Of a DNA stretch of 64,000 bases, positions 35,338 to 48,935 are shown piece after piece. Below the pieces are notes generated by a model. It was not told the DNA's origin. It saw only the letters and a list, made by a program, of their open reading frames with translations, and made no database searches. Made by a program: the position numbers and the translations under genes. Location: assembly GCA_021234155.1 (NCBI GenBank), contig JAJEKV010000529.1:62001-126000 (forward strand). The letters run 5' to 3'. The DNA is from Isoetes taiwanensis. Taxonomy: Eukaryota; Streptophyta; Lycopodiopsida; Isoetales; Isoetaceae. How positions within the stretch are numbered: position 1 is the first letter of the stretch; each line of letters opens with the position of its first letter.

Positions 35338-38300
35338 TCAACATCGCAATTGCTCACACGTTGAAATTGTCTTTTTACATGTTGAATCTGGCCAAAACAT
35401 AGAGCACCCAAAATTCAGCATGGAAACCAAATGCCCAAAACGACATACTATACACTTAAAAGTTTGACTAGTGAAGGCAGCAAACATCTCTTCAAAAAAA
35501 ACAGACTGTAATTCTCTTGGAAACCCTGAATTTAGAGTGTTTACCTCTTCCCGCAATTCACTTGGCAGCCCCTTCCATGAGACTAACTTGTACAGAGTCA
35601 TCACATCTGAGAACTTTATCCCCTCCCATGTATGAAAAGGTATAGCCAGTAGAATCACAGAGAGTAAATCTGCTGATGCGGGATACAAATGGCAGAGTAT
35701 CCCACACATTGTATGGCCAGTTGGGGCAGTTGGCATAAGTATGTCAAAGTGGACATCTGATGCATTGATTGGCTCATCTAGAGCAACAGTAGATCCTAGC
35801 TTACCCATATTAGTCTTCGTGGTATATTTACAGTTCATATTAGAGATATTATGACATCCAGATAGCCATGCCGCTCCATCACAGCAGGCTTTAGAAACAC
35901 GCTCAGACAAAGTAAGTGAGCATGGACAACCTATTGATTTCATCCATTTGCTGATCAACATATGCAACTTCGTTGCCCTCAGTTGCTGAAGAATCCTTAC
36001 CTGCAAAACAATCATGTCTCCAACTTTATTTAAGTATTAGTACCTAGCAATCGTAAAGTGTGCTTTGCTTTTTATCTGCAAATACACAAATGAGGATGAA
36101 GTGATTGGATTATGATGCCTTTACACAAGCTTTCATCTTAAAAGAAGGTTATAAGATTGTCCTACAAAGTACTGCAAAATGGAGATAAATTGTTGTAAAC
36201 TTGCACCTTACATTCCAGACGCAGGGCTTCATCATCTTTTAAGTTTGTGCTTGGTCCCTTTACTTCAGCTATCCAGTTGATAAAACTCCGTACGTCTCCC
36301 GGAACAGAGTCCAGGAGTATAGAAAACACGTCTTCAACAGCTTTAATTTCCTTTTTTTGCATAAGTTGGGGCGCTTGTTGGAGAAGATACTTAGACATTG
36401 CTTTCCACTCCGTACACCTGTAAGACTGAGCAAACTGTTTCATCATTTATGTTATGCAGCACACAGAACAACGAAATGCAATCTAACAAAGTTCAAACCG
36501 CGGTAAACAAGGAGTACCTCGCTAAAGTGAACAAAATAGAAGGACCTTGCTCGCCCTTAGAAATCAGCATATATCTGCAAAAACGAAGTGTAAAAGAATG
36601 ATGAGAACTAAAGCCATACACACCCATGCAATATGTAATATGAGTAGCAACTTCTTTCCCAATCAAAATGCTCATCCACTGGGTGTCAACAACAATCTAA
36701 TGTTTTTCTCTGCGCGTGTGTGCAAATGCATGTGCAAAATGGTGCACAACTTCACATGTCGGACCTGCCATAGGCGAGCATGTGGCCAAACGAAGTGGAG
36801 CATATTTTACATATTCAATAACATTGCAAAAGCAACTTGATGAGCATAAATCTGGACGGGTTTCCCTCCTTTTCAATATGATCTCACTGCACACTGCCAA
36901 TTAGCCTGGCTAAACAGGAAATAAATCCGGTGGTTCATCCCACTCCCAAAAGCCTCCACAAAATGATACAATTTCTACAAAAATCGCTTGTCTTAGCATT
37001 ACTGAGGATGGATCTGAGGAAGGATCCAGAGCAGACGTACAATGATGTGCAGTGCGGCAGTTACTTTCTTGAAATTGGGACAGATCAAAAAGCGAGGCAC
37101 AAGATTTACCATTTCTAAATCATAACAGGCTAAGGCAAAAAAACACCTTAGTTTTACATGATAATATACGATTAGAATGCTGCACGGCACTATAAATCGA
37201 AAAAATGACCTGGCATCAGAGGCCTTTGCAGAAAACACAAAGTTGAGATGCGTTGGCAACTAAGTAGATTTCTTCAAATTCAGAAAATGTGCTTTCTTTA
37301 TTAATGATGAGGTCATAATTCTAAAATAATGATTTCTAGGATCGCAATGAGCTCATGATATTTTACTAATATCTGCAGACATATTCTATAACATAATATT
37401 TTGCCTAGTTATGAATTCTATTTGATCCTAACGCGCTGTCACATTTCCATCATATACACCAGAGCAGTATCCTACAGATGTTGATAGAATCTTTCTTTTT
37501 ATCCACATCCAGTACCGGTTTGTGTAATGATTCTTATAGCAAAGAAAAATTGCATAAATTGGACAGGTTAATGGTTAGCACTAACTCTATTGTCCTCTAA
37601 CTTATTATTCTATACTTGGTCATTGCTTACCCTCTTAACTTCCCCGTAGAAGAATCAATTGTGTTTATTGCTTCCCAAAGAAGTGATACAGGCACCCAAT
37701 GTGGAGGATACTTGAAGCGCGCAACATCAAGTATCAAAACCATATCCCTACCCGAATGATGACCCCCAAGAGGAGAGAAATGTCCTAAGCCAGTCTGAGA
37801 AGCAATGCAAACGAAATAAATACCAGATTTTTATAACAAAAGCAAATATGTGAAAAATAGATAAACAAAAGAATGCCAGAACAATGCTTAATTGAACTTG
37901 GTAGTTTCTTCATTAAGAATTTAGCCAGGTTTCTAGGCATGTCAAGTTTGCTGCCCAATCTGTTGACTTCATGAGACAGACTCAACTGACTAACATCATA
38001 TTATTCTAAATATTTAAATCATGTCTCATTGCCATTCTATGGTCTTGTATTGATGATCTGAAATGCACAAGAGCTAAGTTCTGATGCCACCAAAAAAAAG
38101 ATAGGCTGACTCTCACCTAAAAATGATTACAAACCTGCTGGAAAGTTTTCCTGCTGTAGGATGCCAATAAGTGAGAATTCTCAGAAGATGTACATGTCTG
38201 AATATGCTGCCGAAATGTGTCCAACGAACTTTTGTCTGCCCTGAATGCCTGAACTGATGCTCCCGCACATTCAGCTAAGCAAGCCACCTTTCCAAACGTA

Positions 38301-38906
38301 ATACCTACATCTTTGACTCTTTCAAGAGGTTCGCAACAAATCTAACATAGACTCGTCAAACCACCTCCATGGTCCTGTAAGTAGTTTGAAGAGTAAGCAT
38401 GTAAAGCTGGAGGATATGCATTTGACTCAACTCTATCAAATCGTAGGTAACAACAGTACTAGCCCATACACTTCAGAACTGAAAAATGAGTATTCATCCA
38501 ATTTTACTTTGTTAATTCAACAGCTTCAGATTGAAAGGAAATCTCGTGACTCTAGAAATAAAGTTGACATACCTTTCCATTTGCGGCCTGGATCAATAGA
38601 AAGTGCATTAAGCACAACCGACAATGAGGTCAGTCCACAAAACGCAGGCTCAGCTTGAGTCTGAAAATGGGCAATTAAGTTGAAGAATCCTTCCATCGTT
38701 CCCTCTAGAATTGCCTCTCTAAAAATGTTCTGTCACATATTAAGAATGCATTATAGTCTCCAATACTTCTGTAAAAATGTTTATTAAGAATGCATTTTAG
38801 TCTCCAGTACTTAACTTATATGAAAGGAAATCGGTTAACTCACCTTGCCATCAGGGGAGGTGAAATCAGAAGGAAGCACACGCTTGTAAAATCCGGCTAC
38901 TGCCAT
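35338..38906 (-). CDS. PCS: Phytochelatin synthase, seven exons, one extra base in exon 3
   Basis: Phytochelatin synthase joins gamma-Glu-Cys units of glutathione into metal-binding phytochelatins in the cytosol and underlies cadmium and arsenic tolerance. Exons by splice sites and phase: 38906-38844, 38729-38573, 38374-38135, 37794-37631, 36574-36518, 36417-36207 and 36000-35338. The start [13 protein letters not shown] is typical. The catalytic triad is visible: Cys in [13 protein letters not shown] (exon 2), His in [11 protein letters not shown] and Asp in [16 protein letters not shown] (exon 4). Also seen are the [13 protein letters not shown] junction and the C-terminal [11 protein letters not shown] and [11 protein letters not shown] blocks. 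Length would be about 517 residues, close to the usual 450-500 or slightly longer. Exon 3 is 240 nt where phase needs 239: after SMLD an extra base in the AAA at 38338-38340 (TTT on the coding strand) shifts the frame before the conserved CCEPLE block. All other junctions keep phase. It is either a young pseudogene or a sequencing error. Confidence 0.93.
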
Positions 38907-41900
38907 GGCCGATGTGGCGAAGGGAAGAGTGATGGAATTTGGTAAAAACTGATTCTTAAAACTTGATGTGCAACCATCTTCGGTGAGGCGCGGGTAAACT
39001 TGAAAAAAATCTGCAAACTAGTTTAAAAATTCTACAACAGTAGCACTGCGATGTAGGGCTTTAGAAACGACGTACATAGTAGCCACGACGTGTGTTATGT
39101 GTGCATGTGATTGTTGGAGTGTGTATTTGCGCATGTCGTCCTTTGGCCCAATATATCTTCACATTCCTAATGGCTCATTCTGGATCATTGGATCCAGGAA
39201 TATTGGACTCTAATGGGTCTTGGACTCTATTGGGTTTTTAAAAAAGATTAGAAAAGATGTGCGCCTTGGTTTTGGCTTGCTCCTCTATGGTTTTATGCAG
39301 GGGTCTAGATGCCGTACAGGTGGCATGATCTCTCATCCACATGGCAATGGAGAGAATGGGGTGCAGTCCATTGAAGCAAGAAAGCCATGGCATCGAAGCA
39401 AGAAAGCTTCAGATTCGAAGCAAGCACGATGGAGCCAAGCTTGACGCCGAATTAAACTTTCAACGGATTTATTCTGGCTGCCCTGCTTTAGAATACAAGC
39501 TTTGAATCCTGCTTCGAGTCCTGCTACAAGGAGAAGGAAGAATCGTTTAACTACAAAAGAGCGCACAGTCTCCAAACCCAGTTCTATTCGATCCGCTATG
39601 CTGTCTCACCTTTCCAACCAAGCTAGACGGCCGAATGCGCCAAATTTACCCTCTAACATTGCTACCCATCATCGCGTGTGCAAATTCAGCACTACGTCCT
39701 GTTTGTGCAAAATCCAGGGACAATTCAAGACCTTCAGGCAAACAAACCTATCTGTCCTATCTCTGTCAAGCGCTCCATCTTCAAATCTTACCCAATTGGC
39801 CATCCTTGCAGCTGGAGCAATCTATTCTTTGCAAAACAATCGTACCTCTCCTGTTTCCCTCAAGCGCCCATTTCTTTCTGTTCCATAACTAGGATCGAAG
39901 AAGAGACACTTGGTTTTCATGCTGCACAACCCAAAATAGAAATATTATGATCTTCAGCCACACAAAAAGCACCATTGAAGCAACAAGCTATCCAATGACT
40001 ATCATGTTTTCCAACAAAAAAAAAAATTAAAACCTGAGAGTAAAAATGATTGCAGAACTCTAATTGTTATGGAAATAAGAAATCAGTCAACGAGAAATCT
40101 GCACCCCATCGCTGGAAATGTTGGAAGTGGGCATGTTATAGCTAGCCTTAAATGGCAAAAAATCTATTGTCCACAAAAACGTCGTGTATTTATTTATTTT
40201 TTTGGCGTGGCTATAACATGTCAAAGACATGGATATACCACGGATATGCACGTGGCTATAACATGACAGCATCCGATATATACAGTGCTCGATCTGCACC
40301 TCACACCCCATACGAGAGAGTGCTCTCCACCGTATATATGTACGTAGACATATACGAACTAAGCTAACAAATATGGTGGGGTTAACCATTGGAAATGAAT
40401 TAAATTTAAACCATTAGAACCAATTTAAACCACAATGAATTAAAATAAGTGAAGAGACAATGAAGAGGAAGGCTGCAATAATAGTCTTCCCACACACAAA
40501 CGTAATGCATACTTAGGGCAGAATTATTGCATTTTTCTGCTGATTTTATCACGTGCAATTCTCTCTCCGCCTGTGTATAGCGGCGCCACCAGTATTTTGT
40601 GGCTATGGCAGACTATGGCGGATCAGCTCTTCTGGTGACCCACCCTTCAAATCTCTCATTTTGAAGCCAGCATAGCTAAGGAGAGCAAACTAAAGTGATG
40701 CACTGCTGCCGGATGTTTGAAGTAGAGTAGCCTGAATAGCAGAGAGCCAGAGAGCAGTCGGAATAGCAGAGAGCCAGAGAGCAGCCGGAGAGCTTCTTCA
40801 TTTAGAAAAGCCAGAGCTTTCTTCTGCGAATCTATTTCTCAACTTTTGTTTCTTTTCTGTGACATTTCATGCTTTCGATTCCATGTTCCTGCATTTTTTT
40901 CCTGTTACATGCATTAGAAGCTCCGATTGTGATGATAGAAGCATTTTGGCAATGATAAAAGCATAGATCTAGGGTGGCGATGGCGTTTCTGAAGCGCTCC
41001 GGCTATTCATGGGAAAAGTTTCTGCCATAGCCGTTCTCGTCCTCTGCTCAGCAGATTTTTTCTGTTCGTAATTCTGCCTTGGTGTGCATTGCGTAAAGGA
41101 AAAGTTCTTGTCTCAGAACATTCCCTCGGAAATATATTCTCGGTGGGCCGCCAGACTCGGCGGTGCTGCGGCTTTGTCGCTTGGGCGCCACCTCGTCTGG
41201 CGGCTCCGCCTCAAGAAATTCCCTCGTGGAACTTCCTCAACTAGAACTTTCCCTAGTACATAAAACACAGCTACAACAATAGCCAATTCCTTATAGCAAA
41301 TCATCATTGAGGACAAAGCCCCCACATGCAGAGGAGTTTCTTTAAGAAACCTTCGCTAAAGAAAGCCCTTTCAACAGCAGGAAGACAAAGGACGAAGCAA
41401 AACAAATCCCTGTATGCCTTCCACTAATCGAGCTGCTACTGCATCTGCATGCCTTCCACAAATACAAGTTGCCATGGCACTCCTCTCTGCGGGCTTCCCT
41501 CAGCATCCAAGCATCCCTTCCCAACAACCCTTCCTAATTTATGAAAACATGTTGCACTGAAAAAGAGCTCCTGCAGTTCCATGAGAAACCGCTCTTGCCA
41601 TCGCTTACTTAGGTGACCAATTCCTACAAGACGACCCAGCAATTCATCTTCCTTGTCCACCGTGGTCGGCTTGATTATAACAGTCTCTATGAAACTAAAT
41701 CTGCACTATTCCTGGACCATGTAAGAAACATTGCTAATAAAAAAGATACCTATGGTAAATGCCCCAACCTTTAATTTTCGCTAAACCATTGGCAAGATCA
41801 TATATTCCAGTCAATCGTGGGACGTTATACCTTCACATATGGAGGATTTTGTTTTTGCTCAATGTGACTTACAAGTTTAAGTGATAATTTTTTGTCATTG

Positions 41901-41958
41901 TGATGGGTTCCTACACACCAATCCTAGAACATTATATACGAGGCTGCTCGGAGTCATA
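38907..41958. other. Upstream of phytochelatin synthase and host spacer
   Basis: The first few hundred bases presumably hold the phytochelatin synthase promoter and 5' UTR; no distinct site was recognised. A stretch at 39370-39440 repeats GAAGCAAGAAAGC-like words. Near 40740-40800 the phrase AATAGCAGAGAGCCAGAGAGCAG occurs twice in tandem. Three overlapping plus-strand open stretches at 39502-39950 have no domain. Confidence 0.35.
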
Positions 41959-41969
41959 CACTACAAGGG
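41959..41969 (+). repeat. CACTA left terminal inverted repeat
   Basis: CACTACAAGGG is a standard plant CACTA terminus and lies directly against the subterminal repeat cluster. Confidence 0.75.
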
Positions 41970-41979
41970 TTAATGGGGG

Positions 41980-42270
41980 TTTGTAACGTATGGGTTTGTA
42001 ACGCATATTGATTTGCAACGCAATTTTTGATTTGTCACACGTGATAGATAACATTGTAATTTTGTAACGTGTGGCACATTTTGTATACTTGTAACGTGTT
42101 ACTAAAATTTGTATAAGCTTGTTTGTAACGTGTGACAAATATTAAATTGTGTAATGGGTTACAAATTAAAACTGTAACGTGCGACAAACATTAAAATTTG
42201 TAACGCGTTACAAGTTTCAATTGTAACGTGTAACAAATATAACTATTTTGTAACACGTTACACAAGGCCC
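41980..42270. repeat. Subterminal repeat cluster (TTGTAACG family)
   Basis: About eight exact TGTAACG words plus variants (TGCAACG, TGTCACACG, GTAACACGTTAC) occur in 290 bp. Some form perfect palindromes, such as GTAACGCGTTAC near 42200. Clustered subterminal repeats are where CACTA transposases bind in characterised elements, so these are probable transposase-binding sites. Confidence 0.7.
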
Positions 42271-45200
42271 CCAAAAAAAGATAGTTATTAGTTTTATGGC
42301 TTACTTTTTGTATTAAACCACTAAAATAAACTAATGTTACTAAGTGGGTTAATGTGTTGAATAACCATAGGCAGTTAAATAGTGTAGTTTGCATTTAAAG
42401 TTTTTGAACGTGGTATATCCATATTGTAAATGTCTAGAGCTTTTCATTGTGGTTTGTTACTATAGTTTTTCACTATGGTTCTTTCTTAGTTTGTTGCCAT
42501 GTGACATGTGGGTCAATTAATAGTTTTAGTTTTTAGTTTTTTATAGTATATGTTATAAATCACTAATGGCTTTAGCCTTAAAAAACTGTGCAACTTGTAA
42601 TGGTAATTTAATCAGCTCATGAATGTCTTGCCACATGAACCATTGTTGTCGCATAGAATAAAGGCTTCAAGTTTCACATTATAAGAATTAACAATTTATA
42701 CATTAAACTATTGGTGGCTTTGTATCTTCGTAGTACTATGTAATACAAACAAACTAATCATATTTTGGATTAAACAATTGATATTAGTTTTGTAACGAAA
42801 TTAAGATATATCATTTGTAAAGTAATAATAGCTTTAGCTTTAAGGAATGTGCAATTCATGGTGGTTGTCCAATGAAACCATTGTTGTTTCAAGGATCAAT
42901 GGTTCAAGTTTGTTACAAAAAAAGTAAAGACGCTTTCCATCAAAACAAGTGTGGCTTTGTTATGTCAAACATGTCATGTGTTAGACGCAAACCAATATCC
43001 TATACCATAGGATATAGTGGCGGGTTTGTGTCTTTAAAGTACTTTCCGTTGGAGACAACTCAATTATATTTTGGATAAAAAATTGATCTTATTTTATAGA
43101 GAAATTAAGACAACTCTTTTGTTAGCAATAATAGCCCAATAATAGCTTTATCTTTAAGGAATTTGCAGGTGATTGCCTTGTTGGTTTTTCATGCCACACA
43201 CAATAACCCTAATACTAGGTCCGCATATTATTTCTCAATGTCGTTTTTGTGAAAAAAAAAAGTTCAAAAATTCAACGTTGTTTTTAGTATTTTTTTTTCT
43301 CCAAGAAAGAATTGTGAGTTTTGCATAAAAACCTCGTGCAATTTTATAAAAATAACTAATGTTTTTTTCAAACAATAAATGATGTGGTTTTAAAAACAAC
43401 ATAATGTTGAAATTTTAAAAGGCACTTATATCCAAAACAAAGATAAGGCACTTATATCCAAAGCAAATAGCTGTGGCAAATGCATCACTATTCACAATTC
43501 ACAACATGGTTACAAATGTTCAGAGCATGTAAGAAAATTAAGAATTAAAAAGTTGGCCACGTATATGTTGTTTTACTGTATCTTTGGCATTTTTGAGAGC
43601 TCTAAAACAACAATATATAAGAGCAATAAAATCGACAAATTAGATTGTTACAAAAATTAGAGTTGTAACTGTCATTGTTCCACTGTTTTATTCATGGAGA
43701 AAGGGGGGAAATGTTGTGCTCTCGCCTAAGCTTCTCCATTACGAATCCAAGCTAAATCTGAATCCAGGGTCAAGAAATTTGACCCAATACAGGGGTTCCG
43801 AATTTTCCCTCATCAGATCGAAAAGAGAACCTTCCAGATCGGGTCTGCATCAAAAAGCATAAATTGGGATGTGGGTCTTCACAGAACAGGGGCGGCAAGA
43901 GGCTTGGCAGGGCTCTATTCTGATAATATGTGTCTGTGCTTAAGCAAGAGCGCTACAACAAAATCGATTTGCACCACACAGCAAGTAATTTGCACTAGAT
44001 ATCTTCCAGGTTTAAAACCCAGAGAAAACAATTCAAGATCAACCGCAGACTTCAAAATCTGGCTAGAAAAGATACTGCAACACTCAGCACTGTATTCCGG
44101 CTGCATGCATCCAATCGCGACCTCCTTAACTGATTCCATTTTGCTATCAACAGCTGATTCACAGCATGATGAACTGCTCAAGGCCCTTGTTAATGTCGGT
44201 CTGTGTAACCATCGCTGCCACATGCCAAGAACCATGCATTTGTGTGACATGATATATTTAACACATTAAGCAAGCGCAGACAACTGCGATTCATTTTCCA
44301 CAGATCCAAGCCATGTTCTTGGCACCAAGACACCTTCTTGAAAATATTTGGAGCAAATCCAGGACTAAGGGGTCTCTTGGCCCTGCTAATTTGAAACTCA
44401 GAACTCTGTTCCACCATAAAGCACATAAAACAACAACGAAAAACAGAGGGTGGCATCACGCATGGTTTGGGTATGGTGGAAGACTCCAGGGATGAATTCG
44501 ACAAAAAAGGCAGATCCAGGAAAAAACTCAGATATGTTTGGAAACACTCAAGGACCAAAGCTTGAGCAAAGTTTGATCTTTGAAGAGAAGAAGAGAAGGA
44601 GGCCCAACAGTTAATGATCAGAAACGGAGAGAAGGCCAGAGAAAGGCCAAGAATCAACATTTAGAAAAGAATAAGAGGATTTGAGCCCGCCAAAAAAGCC
44701 CAGCATCCACCACCAAAAGTGCAACCAATGAGATATGAAGGCTGGGATCGAGATCTAAGCCCTTGGTTTATCTTTGATCTGACAGTTACGATATCCAAAT
44801 CAGCACATAATATTATTAGAATCATTTTCAATACAAACTTATCAATAAACCCCTTTTCCAATTCGAATTTGAAATCGTGGGGTGTGTATTAGAAATTTTC
44901 GTGGCCAATCACATTATGGGACATCTTGCGAAATATTCCATGAGCATCCATATGGTCTGTCCCTTTGAAGTCAAGATGGGGTCTTGCGAAATATTCCACG
45001 AGCATCCATATGGTCCGTCCCTTTGAAGTCAAGATGGGATCGCCCCATGTTGACCCAATTTATAAGGGTCCATTTAAAAAATCCAATCCAAAGGTTACCT
45101 CATACAACACAAAAAGATGTAACCTGATACAACATTCAAGCTTCCAACTAAACAGAGCTTGGGGAATCCAACCCCAACGAGATGCCAATGCCTCCAAAAC

Positions 45201-48200
45201 AAACCAAAACGAAGCCCGGAGGTATTGAGCCCCCGTGTTTCACTAGAAGCTTGTTATACAATAAAGGCCTAGAAATAATGACCTTGCCCAACTTTTTCTG
45301 TGATAAGTAAGTATTGGCGTAATTTCCGCCTGTGGCAAAGAAACTTGTGCAAGAAAGAAACAAGTTGCAACACTGATGAATGCGTTTACCTAAAAATTGC
45401 GTCTGTAATCTATTTCGTAGCCATATATTTTCTTACTAGAAACAGCTCAAACCTAGCATTGTCTTATTCCTAGAAGTTGAAAGAAAGTAGCCTTGGCTGC
45501 AAATTGAAGCAAACAAGCCTCTGTGACTGCCGATCCAGCAGAAGCCTAGCCACCGTCATCAAAAGCTTCCCAGCAAGAACAAAAAATAAATTGAAAACAA
45601 CGTGAAGCTGAAGCTATGACTTCCGGCCCAAGCAACAGGCAATCCAACACCTGCACATACCGAGAATAGAAAAAAAAAAACTGAGCGCCATACCAAACAT
45701 CCCTAAACCCACGAAAAAAAATAGGGCATGGTTAAAGGGCTAATTCGAGGGGTATGCCTCGAGGCTTCGTGATCAATGGTTGAAACTTTCGATTCAATAG
45801 AGGTAGGGAGAGCATCAAGAGTACCTTCATTCTTGAACCCTTATGACTCTTGTAATTATGTATTCATGGTGGTATGAATCCCCTCATCTGATGATTCTTA
45901 TGGTGGTTATGGTTGTGTTCCGAGGGGTATGCCCCAAGGACACATGGTGTATAGGGTTTAGGGCTTATGTATTGAGTGTGTGATAGAGGTATGAGTCCCC
46001 CATGTATTGGTTGGACTAATCAGGGTGGAACAAGTTGATCATATAGAGTACCTTAGGACACTTGTGTTTTTTCATGGTTTATGAGTTTACTTATGGATGA
46101 AATACTTAGCTATGATTTTTATTATTATTTTTCCATATGGCATGGTGCCCAACTGTCTTGGTTGTGGCATGTAATCAAGCGGCATTCCCAAGGAAAGATG
46201 GTCTAGAGTTTAAAACTTGGGCATATATTATACTCTTGATGGTGGAACGACCCATGTACGTGATGGTTGTTTCCATTGCAGGTCTCCCCAATTGTATGAG
46301 CCCTCCCATGCTTATCTGCTCCTAGTTTTGTCTGCTCACTGCCAGTTCACCCTGCCAGCCAATCCCATGGTGCCAAGTTACCCTTATATCTGTTGAGGTG
46401 GAAGCATGAGTTCACTCGCCCGTGAAACTGATTCTCTAAGTGCAGGTTGCCCATGAAATCGAATCTCTAAGCGCAGTCTGTCTTTCCAGACTCCTCTTCA
46501 CAAGAAAGGGTGTTTTTATGGTGCATGCCTAGATAGCTCAAAACCCAAATTCACCGTTGAATAGTCAATACCTGTGGAAAAAAAAACATATCCACAAAAT
46601 TTTTGAAAGATCCAACGGTTGAAGTGCTACAAATGCACATCAGCCTTGCCGCTGGGGCAAAATCATCCCGATGTCTCCGATGACCTGGCTGCTCCAAAGC
46701 CGCTTGACCGCCAATACTACCCTAGAGATCAAGTTTTATGGTCATCTGATATATCGACACCTCGACGTGTTCAACTCTCAGTTGATGTGGTAAGTGGAGT
46801 CATAAATGAACCCAAAAGAACTAGCTTGGACCTGAGAAGCCGAACTGACTCTGAATGCTCTACTCAGAACTCTAGTCTACAAACACAAACATGCTAAGGA
46901 CTGAGTGATCTGCTATCAACTGAAAGCATGAAGATCAAGCAGAATCTATCAATCTACTCTTTTAATCCTAAACATCCATCCTAAGCAAGTCTAGCCTAGG
47001 CTACTAAGACTAGGGATCTAGGACCTGAGAAATGCAAGAAGGGGAGATGACCAACACTCTAGGGAGGGTTACAACTATCTCTCCAAATGTATGCTCTAGA
47101 CCTGGACTATTGGGGAATGCATGAAGCTGAAAACGACCAGGACTAGACTTCTCAGGGGCTACATGGGTGTGTTTCTAATCATATCCCTTGCAACACCGTA
47201 CCCTAATGGTCCCATAGATTCCCTCCTGAGGGCAGGGAGGTCAGAGGAAGTGGGACCTTCCTCCACTGAAAATTGCAAAATCCGTGAGTCACCACCATGA
47301 GGGAGGGAGGGAGAGGGGGAAAAGGAAGAAAACACAAGATGAATGCACAACAACCCCATGGAACCCAACCCCACCCGACCCCAACCCCAAACAAACAAAA
47401 ACATCTCGAGACACCTCCCCCGCCAAGCCCGGGGACCAACCAAAACAACGAAAACGACAATGAGGACCTTGCCGTGTGGGAACCCACCGTGTCTAAAACT
47501 TCCTAATCTCACCAACTCTAGATAAGGGCTAGCTCAATCCTACCATTCTCGGCCCACTAACTCTTAAGGGAGGAGAGATCTTGCTTTGGGAAGGAGGGGA
47601 GGGACGCTTCTTAACCCTATCGTCCATGGAACCACTATGCGAGTTTTTACTTCTCCCTTGTGGGGGCCATGGGGAAGCCCTAAGTGTGCAAGCCCTAAGG
47701 TATTCAACGTCACCAACAATGAACCCCTTCTATTTCTAGCACAATAACTTTGAAGGCTAGCTTATATGAGATGAAAAGGTTACGAGCAAATGTAGACAAG
47801 AAGCTCTAGGCTTTTTACAGATTTTTCTTTCTTTTTCTTTTTCCCCAAGATGCAGCCAAAACTCCAAAGGAGAGCAAGAAGAGAAGAAACCCTCTAGCCC
47901 AAAACCAGGTCTCTCCTAGATTTAAGTAAGGGGGACTAGCTATGCAAGTCCCATGTTCAACTCTCAGTTGAACATGGGACTTGATGCATTATTGTGGCTG
48001 TTCTAGACTTTGGGCCCTTCCCATAAAACTTGGTCCCTAGGGTAATAATGACAGTCTGAATGCCATGGTGCAATCGGTATGGCAGAGTGTTCTTTTATTG
48101 CAAAAATATACAATTTGCATAACTATCTTGTGAAAATTAATGGATTTTCATTATAAATGCTCGCTTTAATAGCATGCACGATTTTCCCAAAAATGATTTG

Positions 48201-48935
48201 TTGGATGATGAAAAAGCATGTTTTTTGTTTAATGATGTTGTAAACGTATTAAAGTAGAAACATATATGGTTTGTTTGATGTTTATAAAATATGTTACATG
48301 TTGATGAGTGCAGCAAAACAAATTTGTATTGTCAAATAACAACATCTCTTTAATCATGCAAGTAGGCAACTAAGTTCTCAATTATTGAGCCAAATGGTTG
48401 TTGATACACCATGGCATAAGATATAATAACGTTAAATAAATAATTTGTGATTGCAAGGACCATATTGTCATCCGTGTTTCTTGAAGACAATGAATCTATC
48501 TTCAAACTATTCCACTATTCATTTAGAGGTCTTAAAAAGACATTACTAGTTATAATAAACCACTAATAATTCTAGTTTGTATTTGAAATGGTCCCATAAA
48601 CTACAACTAGTTTTAGCAAACCAGTAACTTGTTAGTAACTGACATAAATAACCATGTTATAAACCACTATTCATTTTGACAAACCACTATAGCATGTGGT
48701 TTTCTACTATCAAATAAATTGTTGTATGAAAAACCATGTCTATCATGGTTTTTAGATTATCTGATACCATTTTTGTATGGTAGTTTATTTTTGGGCGCCT
48801 TGTGTTACAAAGATATTTCGTAAATATAGCCGTTTGAAACTTGCAATTTGAGTTCTTGTAGGCACCCATTTGAGCTTCCATGCGCCCATTTGAGCTTACA
48901 GGCGCTTGAGGCATTGAGCTTCTCTTCTAGGCGCC
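42271..48935. other. Non-coding left arm of the CACTA element, probably with insertions
   Basis: No conserved domain was recognised. The parts at 42280-42900 and 48540-48790 share a vocabulary of AAACCACTA, TAGTTT and GTGGTTT words, suggesting a related origin. A 58-bp unit is repeated in tandem at 44924-45039. The piece near 48027-48045 matches the repeat unit of the inserted second CACTA element. Open stretches at 43871-44660, 46619-46897 and 47159-47525 have no recognisable domain; the last is GC-rich low complexity. Confidence 0.4.
44924..45039. repeat. 58-bp tandem duplication
   Basis: Two adjacent copies start TCTTGCGAAATATTCCA and end GAAGTCAAGATGGG. They differ at only a couple of positions, so the duplication is recent. 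Confidence 0.85.

Noticed and set aside
43871-44660. Overlapping open frames of 110-156 codons on both strands
   Set aside because: No domain, no splice structure and conflicting strands inside the non-coding arm of a transposon.
47159-47525. GC-rich open frames on both strands
   Set aside because: Low-complexity Pro/Gly-rich translation in several frames at once, without a domain; composition effect.
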